This document shows positions 8,631-16,228 of a stretch of DNA of 64,000 nucleotides, one piece after another. This DNA comes from Streptomyces sp. NBC_01481 (lineage in GTDB: Bacteria > Actinomycetota > Actinomycetes > Streptomycetales > Streptomycetaceae), in contig NZ_JAPEPT010000004.1 in NCBI RefSeq assembly GCF_026339995.1, forward strand, positions 124,001-188,000, in the 5' to 3' direction. The translations under genes were made by a program, and so were the position numbers. Under the pieces are notes generated by a model, which searched no databases, was not told the origin of the DNA, and saw only the letters and a program-made list of their open reading frames with translations. Numbering within the stretch: position 1 is the first letter of the stretch; each line of letters begins with the position of its first letter.

Positions 8631-11567
8631 ATGTACCCGAACCTGCTGGCCCCGCTGCTCATCACCCTGGCGACCGCACTGGCAGCCCTCCTGCTGGTCG
8701 CCGTCCGGCAGCCGGTGTCCCGCCGTCTGGCGTTCCGCCAGCTTGCCCGCCGCAGGACAGAGGCGGCGCTCGTGATCAGCGGATCGGTCCTGGGGACGGC
8801 CATCATCGTCGGCGCGCTGGTCGTCGGCGACACCTTGAACTTCTCGGTGCGCCAGGAGGCGTACCGGACCCTCGGCCCCGTGGACGAGCGCATCGTCGCA
8901 CCCCCCGGTCCGGCCGGACGTGCCGTCGCCGAACGGCTCGGTGAACTCGCCGGAAGTCCTGACATCGACGGAGTGCTGAGCGCCCAGGTCACACTGGCGG
9001 CAGCGGTCAGCCGCCCCGGCGGCCGACCGGTCGCCGAACCGCGGACGCTGGCGTGGCAGATGGACTTCGCCGAGGCGTCCCGCTTCGGCCGCGCGGGTGG
9101 CGACTCGGGGCTCGGCGGCGCGAACCCGAAACCGGGCCACGTCGTTGTCAACGAGCCGCTGGCCCGGTCACTGCGGGTCGGAGCCGGGCAGCAGGTTACG
9201 TTCTACCTGTTCGGGACGCCGCAGACGTTCCGCGTCGACCGCGTTGTGCCGGAGCAGGGCCTGGCGGGTGTGGGACTGGGCGGCAGGCTCAACCGCGACG
9301 CATTCCTGCCTCCGGGCACCCTCGACTCCACCGCCCGCGCCGCCGGAACGGAACCGCGCTCGGTCACTTTCGTGTCCAACCGCGGGGGCGTCGAGAGCGG
9401 CGACGCGCTGACCGACGAGGTGACCGCGGACATCCGCAGGAACCTGGCTCTGGTCGCCGAGCAGGCCCCGATTGAGACGCCGAAACACACCGTGCTGCGG
9501 GAGGCGAAGGTCACCGGGGACACCCTCGGCGCGCTGTTCCTCATGATCGGCAGCTTCAGCATCATCGCGGGAGCCCTGCTGCTGGTGAACATCTTCGTCA
9601 TGCTGGGCGAAGAGCGGAAATCCCAACTCGGCATGCTGCGCGCGGTGGGCATGAAGCGCTCGCGCCTGGTCGGTTCCTTCACCCTCGAAGGGGCTGCCTA
9701 CGCGCTGCTGTCCGCTCTGCCGGGCGTCGCCATCGGTGTTGCCGTCGGCTGGGGAGTCGCCGTGGTGGCCGCGGAGATCTTCCGCGGCTGGGCGGTCGGC
9801 GGAAGCAGCCTGCAGATCGTCTTCGCCGTCACCCCGACCAGCATCCTCAACGGGGCTGCCATGGGCCTGCTCATCGCCTTCGTGGCAATCTTCGTGACGA
9901 CGGTGCGGATCAGCCGCTTCAACATCATCGCCGCCATCCGGGATCTCCCGCCGGGAAGCGGACGCAAGCCGCGCCGCAGGCTGCTGGTCATCTCCAGCAC
10001 GCTGGCGCTCCTGTGCGCACTCGCCGCCATCCCCGCCTTGGCGCGCAGTCAGGCCGAACAGACCTACCTCTTGCCGTCGCTCGCCATCACCTTCGCCACC
10101 CCGGCCATGCTGCGTGCCATGCCCGGACGCACCGCCATCACACTGGCGGCGGGCACCGTACTCGCCTGGACGCTGCTGGCGCCCGTCGTCCGCCCCCGTA
10201 TCTTCGACACACCCTCCATGGCCGTCTACGTCATCCAGGGCAGCTTGGCGGCGTTCTCCGCGGTGGTGCTGGTCAGCGAGAACCAGAAGGTGCTGGTGCG
10301 CCCGCTGCGACGGCTGCTGGAACGCCCCTCGGAGTCCGGCCTGGCCGCACGGCTCGCGGTCGCCTACCCCCTGGCCAAGCGGTTCCGCACCGGAGCAACG
10401 CTGGTGATGTACACGCTGATCGTTCTCGTTCTCGTGTTGCTGACCGAGATCTCGGGCATCCTCAACGCAAGCGTCAACAATGTCGTGTCCGACGCCACCG
10501 CCGGATACTCCCTGCGGCTGGACTTCAACGCCCAGGTCTCGCGTGACCGTCTTCTGACGGATCTGCGCACCGGCCCGTCCGCCGGCCAGATCTCCACCGT
10601 CACCCCGCTGCTCAACGCCACGAGTCGCGCCACCGACCCCGGGCATCGCACCACCTCGCCCCTGGACACCGCGGTCGTCGGGGTGCCCGACGGCGCGATC
10701 ACCGGCATCGCCTTCGGCGAGCGGCTGCGCGGCCTGGGCAACGATGCGGCCGTCTGGCGCGCACTCGCCACCGACCCGCAGTACGTCGTGCTCGACGCCT
10801 TCTTCGGCAGCACCGGCGGCCCCAGCGGCGACTACTTCGACCCCGGTGACACACTCGCCCTGACCGACCCTCTCACCGGCCGGACCGAACAGAAGACCAT
10901 CGCCGGAGTCCTCAAGAACGGCATGGTCTTCTACCCCGGCACCGGCGCCAGCTCGACGGTGTATCCCGTCGTGATCGGCGAGACCGGCATGCGCGAACTC
11001 TTCGGTACACAGGCCCAGAACGCCTCCGCCCTCGTCCGCACCCGCCCCGGAGTATCCCCCGACACCCTGGCGACCCAGCTGCAGGGTGAGCAGTTGTCCT
11101 CCAGCCTGGTCGCAACGCCGATCGCCTCCGATGTACGCCGCCAGTTCGACTCCAGCACCGCCTTCTTCCGCCTCATGCAAGGCTTCCTCGTGCTGGGACT
11201 CCTCGTGGGCATCACCGGCCTCGGGGTGGTCATGGTCCGGGCCGTCCGTGAACGGCGGCGCACCATCGGAATCCTGCGGGCACTCGGCTTCAGGGCCCGG
11301 ACCGTCCAGCGGTCCTTCCTGTGGGAGAGCGCCTTCATCGCCGTGGAGGGCATCGTTCTCGGCTCGGTGCTCGGGGTGCTCACCACCTGGCTGATGTACC
11401 GCAACAGCGCCGCGTTCGCGGGCCTCGAGGGAGGATTTCCCATCGAATGGACCAGCATCAGCGTGCTGGCGGCAGCGACCTTCGCCGCATCCCTTCTGGC
11501 CACGCTCGGCCCGGCGCGCCGCGCCGCCGCCATCCGCCCGGCTCTCGCCGTCCGCATCGCCGAATAA
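8631..11567 (+). CDS. FtsX-family ABC transporter permease
   Basis: 978 aa. This large permease has an N-terminal signal-anchor helix (LLAPLLITLATALAALLLVA), a soluble periplasmic-type domain of about 250 residues and then two FtsX core units. The first spans about residues 300-430 (SFSIIAGALLLVNIFVMLGE, MLRAVGMKRSRLVGSFTLEG); the second is near the C-terminus (FLVLGLLVGITGLGVVMV, ILRALGFRARTVQRSFLWES). A hydrophobic block at about 445-560 lies between them. It is the partner of the preceding ATPase, with 2 bp between them. Substrate is not recognisable. Confidence 0.9.
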   Translation: MYPNLLAPLLITLATALAALLLVAVRQPVSRRLAFRQLARRRTEAALVISGSVLGTAIIVGALVVGDTLNFSVRQEAYRTLGPVDERIVAPPGPAGRAVAERLGELAGSPDIDGVLSAQVTLAAAVSRPGGRPVAEPRTLAWQMDFAEASRFGRAGGDSGLGGANPKPGHVVVNEPLARSLRVGAGQQVTFYLFGTPQTFRVDRVVPEQGLAGVGLGGRLNRDAFLPPGTLDSTARAAGTEPRSVTFVSNRGGVESGDALTDEVTADIRRNLALVAEQAPIETPKHTVLREAKVTGDTLGALFLMIGSFSIIAGALLLVNIFVMLGEERKSQLGMLRAVGMKRSRLVGSFTLEGAAYALLSALPGVAIGVAVGWGVAVVAAEIFRGWAVGGSSLQIVFAVTPTSILNGAAMGLLIAFVAIFVTTVRISRFNIIAAIRDLPPGSGRKPRRRLLVISSTLALLCALAAIPALARSQAEQTYLLPSLAITFATPAMLRAMPGRTAITLAAGTVLAWTLLAPVVRPRIFDTPSMAVYVIQGSLAAFSAVVLVSENQKVLVRPLRRLLERPSESGLAARLAVAYPLAKRFRTGATLVMYTLIVLVLVLLTEISGILNASVNNVVSDATAGYSLRLDFNAQVSRDRLLTDLRTGPSAGQISTVTPLLNATSRATDPGHRTTSPLDTAVVGVPDGAITGIAFGERLRGLGNDAAVWRALATDPQYVVLDAFFGSTGGPSGDYFDPGDTLALTDPLTGRTEQKTIAGVLKNGMVFYPGTGASSTVYPVVIGETGMRELFGTQAQNASALVRTRPGVSPDTLATQLQGEQLSSSLVATPIASDVRRQFDSSTAFFRLMQGFLVLGLLVGITGLGVVMVRAVRERRRTIGILRALGFRARTVQRSFLWESAFIAVEGIVLGSVLGVLTTWLMYRNSAAFAGLEGGFPIEWTSISVLAAATFAASLLATLGPARRAAAIRPALAVRIAE

Positions 11568-11909
11568 TGCGGTACCGCGCTGGTCTGCGTGGGACAAGGC
11601 TCCTGGACGACGGCATGGACCGACCCCGGCGCAGCCTCGCGGGGGTTCGCCTCACGGACGTGCGGTCGTGCGCGAGGCGCTGGAGGAGAGAGTTGCGAAG
11701 GCACGGGCGGTTCAGGAGATTCCAGTTCTGACGTATGAGTTCCTCGCACGAGTTGCCGAGGATCCGGAGCGGGCCGCACCGTAGCCCTGCAGCATCAGGG
11801 CCGACCGGCCCAACCGGATGAGCCCGTCCGGATCCCCGCCGGGGCCTGTCTCGCGCCAACGTGGGATCGGGCCCCGTCTGCGCGGTCCTGTACGAAGGAG
11901 CTGACGGTC
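11568..11909. other. Non-coding or decayed stretch with a gene remnant
   Basis: No complete gene is visible. A frame at 11668-11784 encodes a 38-residue acidic, helical peptide (starting VREALEERVAKARAVQE, ending at TAG) that may be the tail of a lost gene. I do not recognise the family. The only other structure is the palindrome at 11798-11811. Confidence 0.4.
11798..11811. promoter_or_regulatory. Perfect DevR/OsdR-like palindrome
   Basis: GGGCCGACCGGCCC has perfect half-sites and lies 99 bp before the ATG at 11910. The flanking GCATCAGGGCCGAC is partly repeated near 12037 (GGGCCGACGGCCAG). Confidence 0.6.
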
Positions 11910-12077
11910 ATGACAACGACTCTGTCGATGTACAACCCGGTAAGAGTGGATGCGGTGCTCTACGCGCCGCTGTCGCGCTGGCTGACTCGAGCGTCACTGG
12001 AGCCGTTCGCCCGGCCAGGGGCCCTTGGCCTCTCGCATCAGGGCCGACGGCCAGTGACCCTGGAAGCGCATCCATAG
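11910..12077 (+). CDS. Hypothetical 55-residue protein, possibly a truncated gene start
   Basis: The ATG at 11910 follows AAGGAG at about 9 bp and a perfect regulatory palindrome about 100 bp upstream, so initiation signals look real. The product starts MTTTLSMYNPVRVDAVL and continues YAPLSRWLTRASLEPF. The final third is low-complexity coding that overlaps a degenerate palindrome, suggesting the original gene was cut and the 3' part replaced. The family is not recognised. Confidence 0.35.
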   Translation: MTTTLSMYNPVRVDAVLYAPLSRWLTRASLEPFARPGALGLSHQGRRPVTLEAHP

Positions 12078-12101
12078 GAGCGCCACCCGGGGCCACATCC
12101 C

Positions 12102-12370
12102 GTGGCGACGCTCGGTCTGCGGCTCAGCCCGATCATCGCCGCGGCCGCGATGGCGCTGTCTTCCCTGTCCGTGGTCACCAACTCGGGCCGCCTGCGCCGC
12201 TGGCACACCTCCCCGCTGCCGACGGCCGAAGCGGTCCCCGTAGAGCCCCGGGTCGAATCCGCCGCCGACCGGACCGAGCCCGAAGCCGCAAATAGACCTC
12301 ACCGCGGTGGTGGACCCGGTGTGCGGCATGCGCCTTGACCCGGCAGAGGAACTCGGGCGGGGTGCGCACA
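12102..12370 (+). pseudogene. C-terminal remnant of a heavy-metal P-type ATPase followed by a YHS motif
   Basis: The first 35 codons match the last transmembrane helix of CopA-like P-type ATPases (SPIIAAAAMALSSLSVVTN, then RLRRW). About 60 codons later, in a different frame, is the YHS signature VVDPVCGMRLDPAEE. The catalytic DKTGT, ATP-binding and metal-binding regions are absent, so this is a fossil. A one-base frameshift near 12285 joins the two parts. Confidence 0.7.
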
Positions 12371-12545
12371 TCGCACCTGCTCCAGTCCGCCCTGGTCCAC
12401 GTCAACACGCTGCTGATGCAGCCTGACCGCCCGAGCGGCGACGGTGCCCGGCCGGCGCGCCTCAGGTAGCGACCACGCCGAACAGCGCTCGTAGGAACGC
12501 ACGGTTCGTGGCCCCGGCCACGGCGGCCGTGGCTTCCGGCGCCTG

Positions 12546-13295
12546 TCAGTGCTCGCTGGTGGCGATGTAGGTGCCGTGCCAGGTGTGGTCCCACACGGCG
12601 CCGGTGGAGGCGTTGACCGACAGCATGCCGTTGATCTTCCCGGAGCGCAGGGTGTGCAGGGTGTAGTAGCCGGGGAACGACTCGGCCTCGCCGGCGGTCA
12701 GGTCGCTGCCCCGGTCGCGCAGCCACTGCTGGGCGCGGTCCTGGGCCTGGTCGGGGGAGATCCGGGTCTGGGTCTGGCCGCGGTGGTGCATGCCGTAGTC
12801 GGTGTTCCACATCATCGCCGGTCCGTACTCGATCCCGGTGTCACCGTCGGCCGGATCCACGAGGATCTCGGTGGCCAGCTTCCCGCCAGGGGTTTCCAGT
12901 TCGGCGTAGAAGTTCTTCGAGAACTGCATGACCTCACCGACACGCAGGTCGAGCCGGTCGGCGAAGGCGTCGGCCCGCTGTCGGGCCTGATCCAGGGTCT
13001 TCACCGGGGCGCCGTCGCCGCGCTGCCAGTAGTGCCCGCCCATCATGCCGGGACCCCACGAGCAGTCGTCGCGGCCCATCATTCGCGGGCCCATGCCGGG
13101 CCCCCACGAGTCCCAGTCGTCGCCCGATGTGCCCGGCCTCCAGCAATCGCTGCCGGAGGGGCTTGGCGCGGCGGCCGAGCGGAGGGGCATGCCAGCGGTG
13201 CTGGCGCCCGCCGCACATCCGGCGGCCAGCGTGCCGGCCAGCGCGAGGGCTGCCAGCGCGGCGGCGGTCCGCCTGCTCGTGCCGGGCATGATCAT
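12546..13295 (-). CDS. Secreted lipoprotein, PepSY-like, Met/Trp/Gly-rich
   Basis: 249 aa from the ATG at 13295 (GGAAGGG upstream). Residues 1-30 are a lipoprotein signal with lipobox LAAGC (TLAAGCAAGAS). Residues about 50-90 are rich in Trp, Gly and Met (DDWDSWGPGMGPRMMG, CSWGPGMMGGHYW), a composition seen in metal-binding extracytoplasmic proteins. The rest contains two PepSY-like units (TLDQARQRADAFADRL and SPDQAQDRAQQWLRDRG) and strands ending SVNASTGAVWDHTWHGTYI. The Met-rich segment and the neighbouring CopA/YHS fossil suggest a link to copper or heavy metals; that is inference. Palindromes at 13389-13423 lie about 95-130 bp upstream. Confidence 0.8.
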   Translation of the reverse strand: MIMPGTSRRTAAALAALALAGTLAAGCAAGASTAGMPLRSAAAPSPSGSDCWRPGTSGDDWDSWGPGMGPRMMGRDDCSWGPGMMGGHYWQRGDGAPVKTLDQARQRADAFADRLDLRVGEVMQFSKNFYAELETPGGKLATEILVDPADGDTGIEYGPAMMWNTDYGMHHRGQTQTRISPDQAQDRAQQWLRDRGSDLTAGEAESFPGYYTLHTLRSGKINGMLSVNASTGAVWDHTWHGTYIATSEH

Positions 13296-13388
13296 CACCC
13301 TTCCGGGCCGTTCCCTGTCCCGATCGCCCGACCCGGCGGACGCGGGCCTGTCCCCTCCAGCCTCTCTCCGGGCGCAAGGACCGCCCAG

Positions 13389-13423
13389 GGGCCGTCCGGA
13401 CCCGTCCGTGCACCGATCGGCCC
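13389..13423. promoter_or_regulatory. DevR/OsdR-like palindrome pair upstream of the lipoprotein gene
   Basis: GGGCCGTCCGGACC (13389-13402, one mismatch) and GCACCGATCGGCCC (13410-13423, two mismatches) are spaced 21 bp apart centre to centre, about two helical turns. They lie upstream of the gene starting at 13295. Confidence 0.5.
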
Positions 13424-13540
13424 GTGTATGAGACGACCCACATAGATGACATCGACACGAGTAGCTGTCATCGCGCAGGGCCACCGCCGCCGAGGAGTCC
13501 GCCCGATGAGCGCCGCCCCCGCCACCACCCCGGATGCCCC

Positions 13541-14128
13541 CTGGACGCACCGGACTTGGGCGTTGACCTGCTGACGCTCGTCGGCCACAAGATGGAGGCC
13601 CCGAAGGGCATCGCCGCCCTGTACATACGCGAAGGCGTCGCCCTCGAACCGCTGGTCTACGGGGGCGGACAGGAAGGCGGCCTGCGCGCCAGCACCGAGA
13701 ACGTCGCCCTCGCCGCCGCTCTGGGTGCCGCTGCCCAACTCGCCGCCGAGGACCTGGCTGACGGCGGCCCACAGCGCACCGCCACACTGCGCAACCGCCT
13801 TCACCACGGCCTCACCACCCGGCTCCCCGGCCGCATCCACCTCAACGGCCCCGCCGAACCGCGCCTGCCCAACACCCTCAACCTCAGCATCGACGGCATC
13901 CGCGGCCACGAGCTCCTCGCCGCCATCCCCGAGATCGCCGCCTCCACCGGCTCCGCCTGCCACAGCGGCCACCACCGTCCCTCCCCGGTCCTCAGCGCCA
14001 TGGGCCTGCCCAAGACCCGCAGCCTCGCCGTCCTGCGCCTCTCGCTGGGCCGCTGGAGCACCGCGGACGACATCGACCGAACCGTCGAGCTGATCACCGC
14101 CGCTTGTGAGCGGCGCGCCGGAATCTAG
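13541..14128 (+). pseudogene. Cysteine desulfurase (NifS/IscS-like), N-terminal half missing
   Basis: About 195 codons match the C-terminal half of PLP-dependent cysteine desulfurases. They include the PLP-lysine motif LTLVGHKMEAPKGIAALYI, the GGGQEGGLRASTENV region and the active-site cysteine loop STGSACHSGHH. Roughly the first 200 residues, including the cofactor-phosphate contacts, are missing. The frame enters abruptly at LDAPDLGVDLL. An upstream ATG (13506, MSAAPATTPDAP) in another frame may be the original start left after an internal deletion. It is followed by a broken TusA-like gene, so a sulfur-transfer pair once stood here. Confidence 0.8.
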
Positions 14129-14192
14129 GCTGAGCGCCGCCCAGAACGGGGCGATGCGGACCTCTGTGACGCGTCACCCAGAGCCTGCCGCG

Positions 14193-14495
14193 ATGACGGC
14201 GACTCCCGCCCCCGCAGCGGACATCGCCGTCGACGGCACCGGCCTCCTCTGTGTGACGCTCCTGCTGAAGCTGCGCAATCACATCGCCCGACGCCGAGCC
14301 GGGCACGGTCGTGCACGTCATCGCCACCGACCCGGCCGCCTCGCTCGACCTGCCCGCCTGGTGCCACATGACCGGCGCCACACCTACCTCGGCCCGTCCC
14401 GGGCCACGACCAACCGGTGTTCGCACTGCGGCTCACGGCCGGCGCCCGCCTCACCCGGGCAGACGAGCCGTGGCACCCGGTCGAGCACGAGGATG
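14193..14495 (+). pseudogene. TusA-like sulfurtransferase, multiple frameshifts
   Basis: The ATG at 14193 begins TATPAPAADIAVDGTGLLCV. The cysteine of GLLC sits where TusA/SirA proteins carry the persulfide cysteine, although the usual following Pro is absent. A single-base insertion after HIA moves the continuation (AEPGTVVHVIATDPAASLDL, then PAWCHMTG) to another frame. At least two further shifts are needed to read the tail LRLTAGARLTRADEPWHP. With the cysteine desulfurase remnant just upstream, this was probably a persulfide relay. Confidence 0.7.
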
Positions 14496-14990
14496 CGGCT
14501 CACCGAAGGCCGCCGTCTCCCGCTGGGGAACGACAAGGCCAAGGAACTCAAGCCCCCAGTTCTTCCCTGACCAGCTCGTCACCTGGTTCGGCCACACCTT
14601 GGCCACTGTAGGCAAAGCCGACCGCATCCTGTTTCCCACATCACCCCCGCCGCCGATCCCGCGCTCCTTGACCAAGGCCGTCAGCTGGCAGAAGGCGACT
14701 TCTTCACCGCCGGGACCGAGGACCGCTGCCCCAGCGTCTTCAACCTCACCCTCGCCGGGGCAGACAGAAGGCGCGTCATGCCGAAGTCCTCACCCAGGCC
14801 CTCAACAGCCTGCCCCGGCACCAGATCACGCTCGGACGACGTGTAGGCGAACACCGACTTCCTCGCCGAACTCACCGACCACTGACCCGCGACAGGCGAC
14901 CGGGAGCACCCACGCCACTGGCTCCGCATGCTCCCGGCCACCTCCGCCCGCGAAGCGACACCCCGCCATCCGACAGACCTTTGATGTCGA
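14496..14990. other. Decayed coding sequence, identity unknown
   Basis: Protein-like segments appear in shifting frames, for example QFFPDQLVTWFGHTLATVG near 14570, FNLTLAGAD near 14735 and a terminal NTDFLAELTDH ending at 14883. No frame stays open across them and I do not recognise the family. A 6-bp stem TTTGAT/ATCAAA at 14980-14995 lies at the end of the gene on the opposite strand. Confidence 0.4.
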
Positions 14991-15686
14991 TCAAACGTCG
15001 ATGGCACCCAGCTGCTGCATGAGGCCGAGGTCGTCGAAGTTCCACCAGCTCTCCGCCAACTTGCCGCCCTGGCAGCGGAAGGTCGCGTGGCCGGTCCCCG
15101 AGACGTCTCGGCCGGTGGCCTCCATGCCCTTGTACGCGCCCACGTGCCGGCCCTTGTACGACAGTCGTACGCACACCATGTCACCCTCGGCCGTCAGGCT
15201 CTCGATGGTGGCCACGGGTTGGAACGCCTCCATGATCTCCCGGTTCTCGACCTTGGCCTGCGCGAGGCCCATGTCGTACGACGACAGGGACGGGTCGTGC
15301 TCTCGGTAGTCGGCGGTACACATCGCGTCCACCGCGTCGACGTTCCCCTTGTTGACCACGTCCTCGAAGAAGCTGCGGACCACGATCTTGTTCAGCTGCT
15401 CGTCCCGCATGACGTCGAGGTCCGTGAACGACGGTTCCCCGTCGCACAGGGCCACCATCTCCCGGAAGATCCGGTCGGTCTCCGGCAGGTGCGAATTCTT
15501 CATCGCCTCCTCGTACGAGGGGAACTCCACGATCTCCACAACGTGCGTGGCGTCGGCGCGGTCCCGCCCCACGATCGAGTGAGTGGCCGTCCGCTTACCC
15601 TGAGTCGCTTCGACCCAGGTGTCCATCAATCTGTTCAACTCATCAGCCCTGCTTGTTTTGCAGTCGATGACCTGCAGAAATGTCAT
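14991..15686 (-). CDS. SnoaL-like (ester cyclase type) protein with N-terminal ABM-like domain
   Basis: 231 aa; the ATG at 15686 is preceded by GGGAGG. The N-terminal 90 residues look like a ferredoxin-like alpha/beta dimeric domain (FLQVIDCKTSRADELNRLMD, then HVVEIVEFPSYEEAMKNS). The C-terminal 130 residues are a SnoaL/NTF2-like barrel (VRSFFEDVVNKGNVDAVDAM, YREHDPSL, then ATFRCQGGKLAESWWNFDDL). Such two-domain proteins are common in actinobacteria and usually lack a known substrate; polyketide-type cyclase activity is possible but unproven. It stands alone, convergent with the decayed sulfur genes. Confidence 0.8.
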   Translation of the reverse strand: MTFLQVIDCKTSRADELNRLMDTWVEATQGKRTATHSIVGRDRADATHVVEIVEFPSYEEAMKNSHLPETDRIFREMVALCDGEPSFTDLDVMRDEQLNKIVVRSFFEDVVNKGNVDAVDAMCTADYREHDPSLSSYDMGLAQAKVENREIMEAFQPVATIESLTAEGDMVCVRLSYKGRHVGAYKGMEATGRDVSGTGHATFRCQGGKLAESWWNFDDLGLMQQLGAIDV

Positions 15687-16228
15687 GACGCCTCCCACCG
15701 GTTGGAGAGCTTGGAGTACGTTCAGGCTATGCCCGGTTTGGGATGTATGCCCTGTTGACCGACTGCTGGGGGCCGGTAGGTGCTTGCCTCGCTGGATGGG
15801 TGCGGTCCACGCTGAAGCAGGACGGTGCCCAGCGCACTCGCCGGGGTCGGCGTCTGGTTGTCCAAATCGAGGGGGCCGCGGCGGCCGTGGTACTGACCGT
15901 CGCCGTCACTCTCGTCCACTGCCGCCGGTCCGATCGCGACGCCTGCTGCCCGCCCATGTGCCAGTCCGAGGAATTCGCCGTGTCCAGACCTGCTTCACCT
16001 CCCGGCCGAGAGAGGGAGCACTGAACCACTTCTTCGCACGCTTCGAACCCCCGACCGCAGATGAGGACGCCATCGTCTACACCGGCGATACGGACACCCT
16101 GTGTACCGCCTTGGACCGCGCCCGCATCTCACCGTTCCGGCTCTGAGCGGGGGCTTGCGTCCTTGGGGACGTACGACCGGCCATCGCCCGGCTCCCGTTG
16201 CGCAACCGGTGACGTTCTTCAGGTGCTG
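15687..16228. other. Intergenic region without a convincing gene
   Basis: One frame (15743-16024, 93 codons) encodes a possible membrane helix (EGAAAAVVLTVAVTLVH), but it has no ribosome site and no recognisable family. The frame ending at 16146 carries an acidic tail (PPTADEDAIVYTGDTDTLCT) that could be a gene remnant. Neither is well supported. Confidence 0.3.

Noticed and set aside
7891..11567. Calling the ABC system an antibiotic resistance or macrolide exporter
   Set aside because: MacB-like motifs only define the mechanistic class; nothing in the sequence indicates a drug substrate.
9168..11597. Long reverse-strand open frame of about 809 codons opposite the FtsX permease
   Set aside because: It is Gly/Asp/Arg-rich, without domains, and mirrors the GC-biased third positions of the forward gene; a shadow frame.
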